This document shows, piece by piece, positions 1 through 7,431 of a stretch of 64,000 bases of DNA. Every line of letters starts with the position of its first letter. Position 1 is the first letter of the stretch. Made by a program: the position numbers and the translations under genes. Under the pieces are notes generated by a model. The model saw only the letters and a list, made by a program, of their open reading frames with translations. It searched no databases and was not told where the DNA came from. The stretch is from an uncultured Roseovarius sp. (GTDB lineage: Bacteria > Pseudomonadota > Alphaproteobacteria > Rhodobacterales > Rhodobacteraceae): assembly GCA_947496175.1 (NCBI GenBank), contig CANMBU010000001.1:124001-188000 (forward strand), written 5' to 3'.

Positions 1-1032
1 CAGGATGGTCAGCAAAAGCGCGACAACGCCGACGATAGCAGAGGCAATACTTGTTTTGCGCACAACCATACCGATCTGGCCAGGTTCCGTTACTTTGAGC
101 TTTGCCAGTTCGGGAAAAATTGCCCAGGACAGCACGGTTGAGGGTTTGCCCACAGCATTCACCAGATTGGTTGCGATCCGAAAGCCGCCTGCCGCCACCG
201 CATCAACCCACCATCCCACGGCGAGAACCGGCAGATGTTTCCAGACTTGTTTGAGGGAAAAATCGAGATTGGTTGTCCAGGCAAATTTCCAAACCCCTGG
301 ATTCTCCGCGCGAACGCCTACAACGTCAAAGACGGATGCCTTGAAAACCTCCTCGTTTTTCGCACGCAGTTCGCGCAGGGCAGTCCACCAAAGCGCCACG
401 GCGGTGACCAGTTCGGCGATGACCCACACAAGAAGATACGAAAAGACCGTCGCGCCAATGGCCCAGGCGATTAACGCCCCAACCAGACGAACACTCGGCA
501 ACACAGCCTCTGCAAAAGCAGCAATGTCAAATCGGTCAAACAGCCTCAATATGCCCAAAGGTGTGCCCCGAATGTTGAAAAGCAGGAAAACACAGGCGTA
601 TGCCGCAATGGTTTGATCCCCCTCATTCCAGCCAAGTTGCGGCCCAATGATATAGACACCAGCCACCCCAATCGCGGTGCCAACCAGCGCAGACCCTAAA
701 TCAAGTGCGGTACTGAAATTCATGATGCGTCGCAGCTTTTGGGGTTCCTGTTGTTCGAGATGTTGGGCACCGTAACGAATGACGGTTTGCCAGGATTCAA
801 ATTTTGCCAATGCCGCAATAGCCTGAATATAAGACAAAATAAGTGCGAAAATACCAAACTGCTCAATACCCAGACTGCGCGCGACGAGGCCCATATAGAT
901 GAGGCTGAACACACCGCCCAATCCCTTGCCCGCCAAAAGCCATCCTGCATTCTTAAGCGCTCTGCGTACAGGGCTGACAAGCTTCGGCGGCTTTTCTTCC
1001 CCGACCGATCTTTGTTGCTGAGTTTCAACCAC
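1..1032 (-). CDS. Oligosaccharide/lipid flippase-family membrane protein, 3' end cut by the window
   Basis: About 344 residues can be read from a GTG at 1032 to the window edge; no stop is reached, so the C-terminus lies outside. The chain starts with a basic cytoplasmic stretch and then shows repeated hydrophobic segments, including LLAGKGLGGVFSLIYMGLVA and LVGALIAWAIGATVFSYLL. This pattern, with the early LGIEQFG motif, fits the polysaccharide flippase branch (Wzx-like) of the MOP superfamily. A GGAGAG precedes the GTG by a few bases. It follows the MobA-like gene on the same strand with a gap of about 60 bp, so it is probably the third gene of that operon. Its neighbours suggest it moves a lipid-linked or sphingolipid-type molecule across the inner membrane. 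The family call is firm; the substrate is inference. Confidence 0.75.
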   Translation of the reverse strand, partial: MVETQQQRSVGEEKPPKLVSPVRRALKNAGWLLAGKGLGGVFSLIYMGLVARSLGIEQFGIFALILSYIQAIAALAKFESWQTVIRYGAQHLEQQEPQKLRRIMNFSTALDLGSALVGTAIGVAGVYIIGPQLGWNEGDQTIAAYACVFLLFNIRGTPLGILRLFDRFDIAAFAEAVLPSVRLVGALIAWAIGATVFSYLLVWVIAELVTAVALWWTALRELRAKNEEVFKASVFDVVGVRAENPGVWKFAWTTNLDFSLKQVWKHLPVLAVGWWVDAVAAGGFRIATNLVNAVGKPSTVLSWAIFPELAKLKVTEPGQIGMVVRKTSIASAIVGVVALLLTIL

Positions 1033-1090
1033 GACGCTCTCCGAACCGTTGCGAGAGCTATAATCAGAAAACTTCAAGAGTTGGTAGCAT

Positions 1091-1876
1091 TTACCGTCGG
1101 CGCTCGAAAATTCCACGCATCAGCGTCAGGTCGTCCAGCGTGTCGACATCCACCGCGGCGTCGGCGAACGGTAGGATAACCGGTTGGACATATGCGCCCA
1201 ATCGTTTGGACAGCAGCGAAAAGACCTGCGCCTCGGATCGCCGCATCAAAAAGAGCCGAAAAAGGAACCAAAGACCAAGACGTCGGGCCATGCGCCAGGG
1301 ATGCTTGCGCTCGGATTCTACCGTTTGCCAAAGATCGAGGACGCGTTTGGCGGTCGGGTTGGCGACATAGAACAGATTGCAGCTGGACAGATCACGCGCC
1401 CCAATCGGCAAGTACGTGCGACGTGTGTCCGGGAAGTTGGTCTCAATCACACCACGCCGCGCGAAGCCAACACAAAGGTCGGCCCCTGAACTCTGCGCCG
1501 CAGTTACGAAATGGGTGATGATTTCCGCGCTCAGAAGCGGATGGTCAGCTGTTGTCACAAGCAAAGGCGGACCGACGGGCCCGTCAAGCGCAGCGCACAG
1601 GCTGGCGGCCGGACCAGCGCCGCTGGCCTCCAGATGGGCCACATCATGGCCTGAAAGAGCTGGAGCAAGCGTTGTTTGATCGCCCCCCAAGACCCAGGTA
1701 TCGCCTTCGATATTCGCCATGTTAAGCGCGTCAAGCACATGGGTGATCATGGGCTTGCCGCCAATATCAAGGACCGCTTTGCTGGCAACGCCTTCCTGAG
1801 CACAAAGCGGATCGCCCGCATGCCGCGCACCAGCCAGCACCAAGGCCCCTATCGCGGTCGGTTTGGTATTGGTCAT
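1091..1876 (-). CDS. MobA-like nucleotidyltransferase (NTP transferase domain)
   Basis: A 261-residue protein with a GT-A/MobA-like nucleotide-binding start (ALVLAGARH, then K in ASKAVLDIGGKPMI) and a metal-binding type acidic motif (TTADHPLL). The family transfers a nucleotidyl group from an NTP to a phosphorylated acceptor or cofactor. The ATG at 1876 overlaps the TGA of the upstream acyltransferase gene (ATGA), so the two are translationally coupled. An in-frame ATG at 1936 lies well inside the upstream gene and is unlikely. Hydrophobic residues near 190-205 (LGLWFLFRLFLM) suggest membrane association, which is unusual for MobA proteins and fits a lipid-related substrate. In this setting a role in making an activated head-group donor for a sphingolipid is plausible but unproven. 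Molybdenum cofactor work is the main alternative; no other moa/mob gene is nearby. Confidence 0.7.
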   Translation of the reverse strand: MTNTKPTAIGALVLAGARHAGDPLCAQEGVASKAVLDIGGKPMITHVLDALNMANIEGDTWVLGGDQTTLAPALSGHDVAHLEASGAGPAASLCAALDGPVGPPLLVTTADHPLLSAEIITHFVTAAQSSGADLCVGFARRGVIETNFPDTRRTYLPIGARDLSSCNLFYVANPTAKRVLDLWQTVESERKHPWRMARRLGLWFLFRLFLMRRSEAQVFSLLSKRLGAYVQPVILPFADAAVDVDTLDDLTLMRGIFERRR

Positions 1877-3054
1877 CCAAAGACCTTTTCGTAAATCCGA
1901 TAGGTTTTGTACGGCTGCAAACCGTAGGTCCGGCACATCGCAATCAGATCGTCGTTATCCTCAAGAACCCAGCTGGCTTCGATCTCTTCCACACCTTGCG
2001 CATGCTGGGCTGAGATCGCGGCTTCAAAACTGCCCACTGCCGCCAGAAAACCCAGCTTGGTTTTGTGATGCGCGCGCCTGAGGCCGGCCAGCGGAAGGCG
2101 GGCGCGCCGCGGCCCACGGATTTTCAAACGATACAGAAGCTGAGCCCAACCAAATGGCACAAGACGCCCGTTCAGCCCGTGCGCAAGTTCATTCAGATCT
2201 GGTAGAAAAACCGCAAAGGCGATCGGTTTGCCCTTGTACTCCGCGATTTGAATTGAGTTCTCAGTGACCAAGGGGCGAAGTTCTGCAGCCATATGATTGA
2301 TTTGGTCTTCACTGAACGGCAGAAACTCCCAGTTCTGTGACCACGCATCGTTGAACATATCCAGAATAGTCGCCATCTCGCTTTTGAAACGCTTCATGTT
2401 CAAAGGCCTTATACGCAGGTCGGGTTCTCTTTCGACAGCCTGCCTGACCCGCGCAATTTTTGGGGGCGTTACATGGTCGGGCGGGAACCGGAAATGATAC
2501 GCGATTGTGTCTTTGGCTTTGGTCAGACCCGCAGCCTCACAAGCCGACGCATAGTCGGGCCGACCATGCGGCATCAAAATCATCGGTGGCGTATCGAACC
2601 CATCAACGAGCAAACCGCATTCTTCATTGATCGAAAAATTGAACGGCCCAAGCATGCGCTGCATTCCACTGGCCTTCAGGTGCTGCTCGGCTGTCGCCAG
2701 GAGTGCCGCCACGAGATCCGGCTCAGGCTCCAGCGTGTCAAGAAATCCAAAATGCCCCGTTTGATTTTGGTACCGGGCTATGTAGGTCCGATTAACAATC
2801 GCGGCGACCCGCCCGATTACGTTCCCGTTTCTACGTGCCAGAAACAACTCATAGTCCATTGTAGACAGGGCCACGTTCTTGGCTGGCGAAATCTGGTCCG
2901 CCTGCATCATCCGCAGCGGCGCGCGCCAATTGGGATCTGCACGATAAGCCCGATAGGGAAGATCCAAAAATGCCTGACGATCCTGACGACTGCGCACAGG
3001 AGAGATTTCAAAAACCGATGTGTCCGATGCCGACATTTGGTAAAAATCTCTCAT
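1873..3054 (-). CDS. GNAT-fold acyltransferase, candidate bacterial ceramide synthase (bCerS-like)
   Basis: A 393-residue soluble protein. It has a GNAT-type core (GNVIGRVAAIVN near residues 77-88) and the motif GPFNFSINEECGLLVDGF near residues 136-153, followed by PPMILMPH. A second GNAT-like half lies in the C-terminal 150 residues. This is the family often mislabelled dATP pyrophosphohydrolase. From memory, the Caulobacter member is the bacterial ceramide synthase that N-acylates 3-ketosphinganine. Here it lies in the same cluster as spt, an ACP, an SDR and an acyl-AMP ligase, which supports that role. Start: ATG 3054 follows GGAAC; ATG 3036 is a possible alternative, and an ORF start at 3114 has no support. 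It opens a three-gene minus-strand operon. Family membership is fairly sure; the substrate is inferred from context. Confidence 0.7.
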   Translation of the reverse strand: MRDFYQMSASDTSVFEISPVRSRQDRQAFLDLPYRAYRADPNWRAPLRMMQADQISPAKNVALSTMDYELFLARRNGNVIGRVAAIVNRTYIARYQNQTGHFGFLDTLEPEPDLVAALLATAEQHLKASGMQRMLGPFNFSINEECGLLVDGFDTPPMILMPHGRPDYASACEAAGLTKAKDTIAYHFRFPPDHVTPPKIARVRQAVEREPDLRIRPLNMKRFKSEMATILDMFNDAWSQNWEFLPFSEDQINHMAAELRPLVTENSIQIAEYKGKPIAFAVFLPDLNELAHGLNGRLVPFGWAQLLYRLKIRGPRRARLPLAGLRRAHHKTKLGFLAAVGSFEAAISAQHAQGVEEIEASWVLEDNDDLIAMCRTYGLQPYKTYRIYEKVFG

Positions 3055-3217
3055 GTTCGTTCCATTTCGGCAGATGTTCGCGGACTGCACCCAAAAGGTC
3101 AAACACTCCTCCACATCTGCTTGATACGTGACGTAAAAAAAAGAAATGACGTTTGCCGTTACACCACCATCAAGCTATTGTAACCTTTGAATTTGCAGAC
3201 AACAGGAGGTCGCAAAG

Positions 3218-4378
3218 GTGTATCGGCGCTTTGACCGTTACCTTATCACCGAAAGCTCCTGGTTGTTTCTCGGATTTCTTGCACTGGCGTGCTCGATTTT
3301 GCTGATTGAACGGCTGGTGAGGCTGACTGAAATCGTGTCGGGATCCGAGAATCCTGCATTTGATGCGGTGCGTCTCATTTCCCGGCTGTTGCCGCATTAC
3401 ATCGAACTGGCTTTGCCCGGAGCACTGTTGCTGACCACAATTCTCACGATCAACAGGCTGAGCCGGAATGGCGAGCTGACTGCAATGATTTTTTCCGGTG
3501 TGTCGCTGTATCGGCTGGTGCGGCCATTCGTTTTGGTTAGTCTTATCCTGGCCACGCTGTCCATCCTGTCTTCGGGGTATCTAAAGCCGCTTTCCCGGTA
3601 CAGCTTTCGCGCAGTGGTCTTTGAAATCGGTCAGAACAACATCACAACGGCATTCCAGGATCGGAAATTTATTCAATACGATAACTGGACTGTTTGGACA
3701 GGTGGCACCGATACAAGTGACGACGCCCTTGGCGAAACGTTCATTTTCGAGACGGCCGAAAACGGCAGAGAGCAATTTATGCTTGGTGCAACGGGGGAGC
3801 TGCAGCGATCGCCGGACGGGAAATGGGTGATAACGCTCAGGGACGCGATGATTGGTGAATTGCCAGACATCACCGAAAACGCGACGGCCACTCACGCGAC
3901 AGTCAAACAAATCGACTGGGAGATGTCCGTTGGATCAGGCCCCTTCAGAATTAGGGGCCTGGATGAACGAGAACTGACACTTACCGAGCTTTTTTCAAAG
4001 TCTTATGAAGAAAGCACACATGACGTTGACCCCATAATTGCCACAGCAGATCTACATGACCGGGTGGTCCGGGCGGCCATGTTGGTCTCCCTGACTTTTG
4101 TGGGTTTCGTCCTCGGCCTCAACTTGCAGCGACGACAGCGCACCGGCGGGCTTGTGATCGGTATTCTGGTGTTGCTGTCGATCCAGAAACTGTTGGAGTT
4201 TGGCCTCTTAAAAGCGCAACAGGGTGTGATACCTGCATGGGCAGGCGCATGGCCCCTGTTTTTCGCTGTGACCTTGATCGCGCTCGTGTTGTTTCATCGT
4301 GCGAATGGAAACCGTTTGCGGCTGCAACGACGGCATGCCTTGGAGGGTGCAAACCTGGTGAAAGCCGAAGGTGCTTGA
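3218..4378 (+). CDS. LptF/LptG (YjgP/YjgQ) family permease, first of a pair
   Basis: A 386-residue inner-membrane protein with the YjgP/YjgQ layout: two N-terminal helices, a periplasmic jellyroll-like domain (about residues 130-270), and C-terminal helices from about 285. The GTG at 3218 is chosen because AGGAGGT sits seven bases upstream. In lipopolysaccharide export LptF and LptG form the transmembrane pair driven by the ATPase LptB. No lptA, lptB or lptC is present here, and the gene is embedded in a sphingolipid-type cluster, so I suspect a paralogue pair that exports another lipid. The 163-bp gap to the divergent acyltransferase gene probably holds both promoters; it contains two TGACGT hexamers at about 3130-3155. 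The alternative is that this is the genome's only LPS export pair. Confidence 0.85.
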   Translation: MYRRFDRYLITESSWLFLGFLALACSILLIERLVRLTEIVSGSENPAFDAVRLISRLLPHYIELALPGALLLTTILTINRLSRNGELTAMIFSGVSLYRLVRPFVLVSLILATLSILSSGYLKPLSRYSFRAVVFEIGQNNITTAFQDRKFIQYDNWTVWTGGTDTSDDALGETFIFETAENGREQFMLGATGELQRSPDGKWVITLRDAMIGELPDITENATATHATVKQIDWEMSVGSGPFRIRGLDERELTLTELFSKSYEESTHDVDPIIATADLHDRVVRAAMLVSLTFVGFVLGLNLQRRQRTGGLVIGILVLLSIQKLLEFGLLKAQQGVIPAWAGAWPLFFAVTLIALVLFHRANGNRLRLQRRHALEGANLVKAEGA

Positions 4379-4388
4379 GCCCTGACAC

Positions 4389-5438
4389 ATGCACGGTTTG
4401 TCTCGATATCTGTCACGCTTGTTTCTCGCGCGAAACTTAACAGTCAGCCTTGGCATGGTTGCGATCCTCGGCGTGCTCGATGCGCTTAGCAAAGGCGACA
4501 TTCTACCGCCTGATGCAGGGCTGCAGGACCACATGAAGTTCATGGTGCTTCGCGCGCCCTTAATCTTTGAGCAGGTCTTCATTTTCGCCTTTCTGCTGTC
4601 ACTTCTGATCACCTATGTGGCGTTGATCCGGCGCAATGAACTAGTGGCCGTTGTCTATGCCGGTCTGTCCGCCATGGGTCAGATCCGGGCACTTGCACCT
4701 GCGGTTCTGATGGCAAGTCTGGCCTATGTCGCCTTGATTGATCAGGCCGCTCCACGCGCACAAAAGGCGCTCACGGCGTGGCTTGGCCCCGAGGCAGTGG
4801 TCAAAACACCGACACTATCGGATGATCTGTGGATAACAGACGAAAAGCTGCTGGTCCGCATTAAGTCGGTCGAGGATGGAATGCTTAAGGGAATTACGCT
4901 GTTTCACATGGCCGAAGAAGGTAAGATGGCCGCAGTGAGTTTTGCGAATTCGGCCAAAGCCGATGCAGCAGGTTGGCGTCTCAGCGGCGTGCGACAGGTC
5001 CGCTACGACAATCAGGAATTTGCTTTGCCCCGGTATTGGCGCAGCACGTTGGACCCGGATACTTTACGCCTTCTGGCACTTGAGCCGCGCTATCTATCTG
5101 TCAAAAGTTTGTGGGAACTTTCCATGCTTGAGGTTTCCGGCAATCGCACCGCATCCGCTTATCAGGTGTGGATTTACAGTCGCCTGGCACTGCCTATCGC
5201 CGCGCTGGCATTCATGGTTGTCACCGTCATTGTAATGCAACGGTTTGGGCGCAACGCAAAGCCCGAGCTTATTCTGGTTGTGGCCATGGCAGGTGGCTTT
5301 GTGTACGTCATTTTTGATAGTATTTCCAAAACTTTGCCCGACACGATAAACGTTACAGCGCCGACAGCGGCATTGGCACCTTTGGCCTGTCTTTTACTCG
5401 TCTGCGTTGTGTTGGCATTGCGGAGTGGTCGAAGTTGA
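4389..5438 (+). CDS. LptF/LptG (YjgP/YjgQ) family permease, second of a pair
   Basis: A 349-residue membrane protein starting 10 bp after the preceding paralogue. It has N-terminal helices (VAILGVLDAL, then a hydrophobic stretch at about 55-75), a periplasmic domain at about 110-255, and three C-terminal helices ending in LACLLLVCVVLAL. It would form the heterodimer partner of the protein encoded at 3218-4378. Its TGA overlaps the ATG of the lipid kinase gene (TGATG), so permease pair and kinase are made from one transcript. That coupling is the best sequence evidence that the exporter acts on the kinase product or a later intermediate. Family assignment is strong; the cargo is inference. Confidence 0.83.
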   Translation: MHGLSRYLSRLFLARNLTVSLGMVAILGVLDALSKGDILPPDAGLQDHMKFMVLRAPLIFEQVFIFAFLLSLLITYVALIRRNELVAVVYAGLSAMGQIRALAPAVLMASLAYVALIDQAAPRAQKALTAWLGPEAVVKTPTLSDDLWITDEKLLVRIKSVEDGMLKGITLFHMAEEGKMAAVSFANSAKADAAGWRLSGVRQVRYDNQEFALPRYWRSTLDPDTLRLLALEPRYLSVKSLWELSMLEVSGNRTASAYQVWIYSRLALPIAALAFMVVTVIVMQRFGRNAKPELILVVAMAGGFVYVIFDSISKTLPDTINVTAPTAALAPLACLLLVCVVLALRSGRS

Positions 5439-6403
5439 TGGATGCCAAATCCATAGCGTTTGTGACCAATCCCAAGAGTCACCGTGTTGCCCGAAAAGGA
5501 TCCTGGGTATCGCAGGTGGCGGCAGCCGCACCAGACTTGAACATGCTTGAGTTTTCTGGTGACACCGCTCTGACACCTCAGCTTCGTAAGGTGATGGAAA
5601 ATGGCGTTTCCACGATTTTCATTGAAGGAGGAGACGGCACCGTTCTGGCCGTTTTGTCAGCCTGTCACGCACTTGCCGATCAGTTTGAAACCCCACCGCA
5701 ATTCGCAATTCTACCTGGCGGAAGCACAAATCTCGCGCATAAACTGTTTGGGTTTCGCGCCTTTGGCCCACGCCACTTTCAAAAACGGTTTGCAGGGCTT
5801 TTGGCGGGCAAACGTGAGCAAACGACGCAACAACGCGCTCTAAAGATAGACAGCCCAGGTTTGTCGACACCGCAGCTTGGGTTCGTTTTGTCGACCGGTA
5901 CGCTTGCGCGCGCAATGCGTTACGTTCAGGAAGAGCTTCACGGCCCCGGCCATCGCGGCTCTTTTTCAGTCGGAAAAGCAATTTTACGGTTTTTGAGCGC
6001 CCCACACGCCTATCTGGATCAAAACGGTCAACCTGTCGTTGCGGGTTCTCAGATTGCTTTGCAGGGCGAAAACGTGGCCTATGACGGGCCGCACGGCCTT
6101 AGCATCATGACCTCGTTGCCTCGGTTAAGCCTTGGGCTCTATCCGTTCTGGGGCGCAGGTTCCGGTTCGATCTCGCTCACATACGCCACTTGGCCCATGC
6201 CCCATTTTCGGCGTGGCCTGTTTCAGGCACTGGTCTGGAAGCAGCCGGATCAGCTGAAAAAGCTGGGCTTTTTTAGTCATCGGGAAAACGCTGTAAAACT
6301 GACCCCGCATGCACCCATTATGATCGACGGGGAAAGCTTTGATTTCAGCGTGCAAGACCCGGTACATGTGACGCTATCAGATCAGATCAGGTTCTTGCGA
6401 TGA
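5438..6403 (+). CDS. Diacylglycerol/ceramide kinase-family lipid kinase
   Basis: A 321-residue kinase of the DAGK catalytic family. It shows TNPKSHR near residues 10-16, the nucleotide loop GGDGT at about 64-68, and PGGSTNLAH at about 93-101, where ordinary DAG kinases have a PLGTGN-like loop. A basic central stretch (KRFAGLLAGKREQ) may bind membrane. These enzymes phosphorylate a lipid hydroxyl with ATP. In Caulobacter a member of this family (CpgB, from memory) phosphorylates ceramide; the location here between LptF/G-like genes and spt makes ceramide the leading substrate. The start is the ATG at 5438 overlapping the previous stop; a TTG three bases upstream is less likely. Its TGA overlaps the next gene by four bases. 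Diacylglycerol or a sphingoid base are alternatives. Confidence 0.8.
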   Translation: MDAKSIAFVTNPKSHRVARKGSWVSQVAAAAPDLNMLEFSGDTALTPQLRKVMENGVSTIFIEGGDGTVLAVLSACHALADQFETPPQFAILPGGSTNLAHKLFGFRAFGPRHFQKRFAGLLAGKREQTTQQRALKIDSPGLSTPQLGFVLSTGTLARAMRYVQEELHGPGHRGSFSVGKAILRFLSAPHAYLDQNGQPVVAGSQIALQGENVAYDGPHGLSIMTSLPRLSLGLYPFWGAGSGSISLTYATWPMPHFRRGLFQALVWKQPDQLKKLGFFSHRENAVKLTPHAPIMIDGESFDFSVQDPVHVTLSDQIRFLR

Positions 6404-7305
6404 CGGATGACGTGACTTTGGAAAAACTGCGCGCTGTCTTTGCCGCAGAACAACGACCGCTTTCACAACCGGCAACAAAAATGGCGCAAGCAATTGAGGC
6501 ACGTCACGGTGATGCGGTGATCGCGCTCGTTTTCTATGGCTCTGCCCTGCGTGAAAGCGATGATCCGGACAAAATGCTCGATTTCTACGTTGTCGTGAAA
6601 AGCTATCATTCAGTCTATCCGAACCCACTCTTGCGGTGCGCGACCGCCTTATTGCCACCCGGTGTGCACTTTTTGCAGGTGAATACCGATGACGGACAAA
6701 GGCTTCGCGCCAAATACGCAATCGTGTCTGAAGCCGCCTTTCACCGACGGGTAAGCGGTGGGCTTGAAACGATGCTTTGGGCGCGTTTCGTGCAACCCTC
6801 GCTCATTCATGCACGCAGCACCGACATACGCGACAAAATCATCGCCAGCTTCGCGATGGGATGCGCACATTTCTATCGTCAAACAGCGCCACTTATCACA
6901 GACAAAACACAGAACGTTTGGACGCGTGGCCTGGCGGAAAGCTACCGTACAGAACTTCGACCAGAACGGCCCTTCGCACGTGCCGCAGAAATCGTGGCGC
7001 GCAATAAGGAGCGCTATGCAGCTTTGACTGAAATTCTATCCGAAGAGCTGCGTTCGCCCTCGCCGATGTCACACAGGCTATGCACTGCAAAATGGTGGCT
7101 GCGCCGCATGACGGGCAAGCCGCGAGGCGCGCTGCGTGTTCTCAAAGCTGCACTGACCTTTGATGCAGGATTGGATTACCTGCTCGAAAAGGTCGGCAGT
7201 CACTCCGGTGTCGAGATCGAGCTGAGCGACGCCGCACACAGACATCCAATCTTGTATTCACCAGTCATTGCATGGCGGCTTTACCGCGCCGGTGCGTTTC
7301 GCTGA
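6400..7305 (+). CDS. Tam41-like nucleotidyltransferase (candidate CDP-lipid synthase)
   Basis: A 301-residue protein with FYGSALRE at about 45-52, MLDFYVVVKSYH at about 59-70 and YPNPLL just after. Mitochondrial Tam41/Mmp37, which makes CDP-diacylglycerol from phosphatidate and CTP, has the same order: YGS, about a dozen residues, a D-F-x-x-x-V strand, then H and N. The GS pair and the Asp would be the nucleotide- and metal-binding elements of a DNA polymerase beta-type fold. No signal peptide is visible; there are amphipathic helices in the second half. The ATG overlaps the kinase stop (ATGA), so it probably uses the kinase product (a lipid phosphate). The prediction is CTP-dependent activation of ceramide 1-phosphate or phosphatidate. 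Family similarity was judged by eye from motifs only. Confidence 0.6.
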   Translation: MTDDVTLEKLRAVFAAEQRPLSQPATKMAQAIEARHGDAVIALVFYGSALRESDDPDKMLDFYVVVKSYHSVYPNPLLRCATALLPPGVHFLQVNTDDGQRLRAKYAIVSEAAFHRRVSGGLETMLWARFVQPSLIHARSTDIRDKIIASFAMGCAHFYRQTAPLITDKTQNVWTRGLAESYRTELRPERPFARAAEIVARNKERYAALTEILSEELRSPSPMSHRLCTAKWWLRRMTGKPRGALRVLKAALTFDAGLDYLLEKVGSHSGVEIELSDAAHRHPILYSPVIAWRLYRAGAFR

Positions 7306-7315
7306 GGCAGCGGGC

Positions 7316-7431
7316 TAAAGCGTTTCGCGATAAACCCGGCTCACAGATGATCGCGAAATGCCGCGCGACACCCAATCGTTGCACGCGTTTCGCTTTCGCT
7401 GATGTATCAGGTTGAAAGTGAGGCGCTTTTA
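7316..7431 (+). repeat. 116-bp intergenic repeat, copy A
   Basis: Same length and about 80% identical by eye to the stretch at 54415-54530, with a shortened relative at 18666-18753. The ends are inverted (TAAAGCG and CGCTTTTA). An internal hairpin joins GTTTCGCGAT (7322-7331) to ATCGCGAAA (7350-7358). It fills the gap between the convergent Tam41-like and spt genes and supplies the TAA stop of spt at 7429-7431. It could act as a terminator-like structure or be a small mobile or REP-like element; no coding content. Confidence 0.75.
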
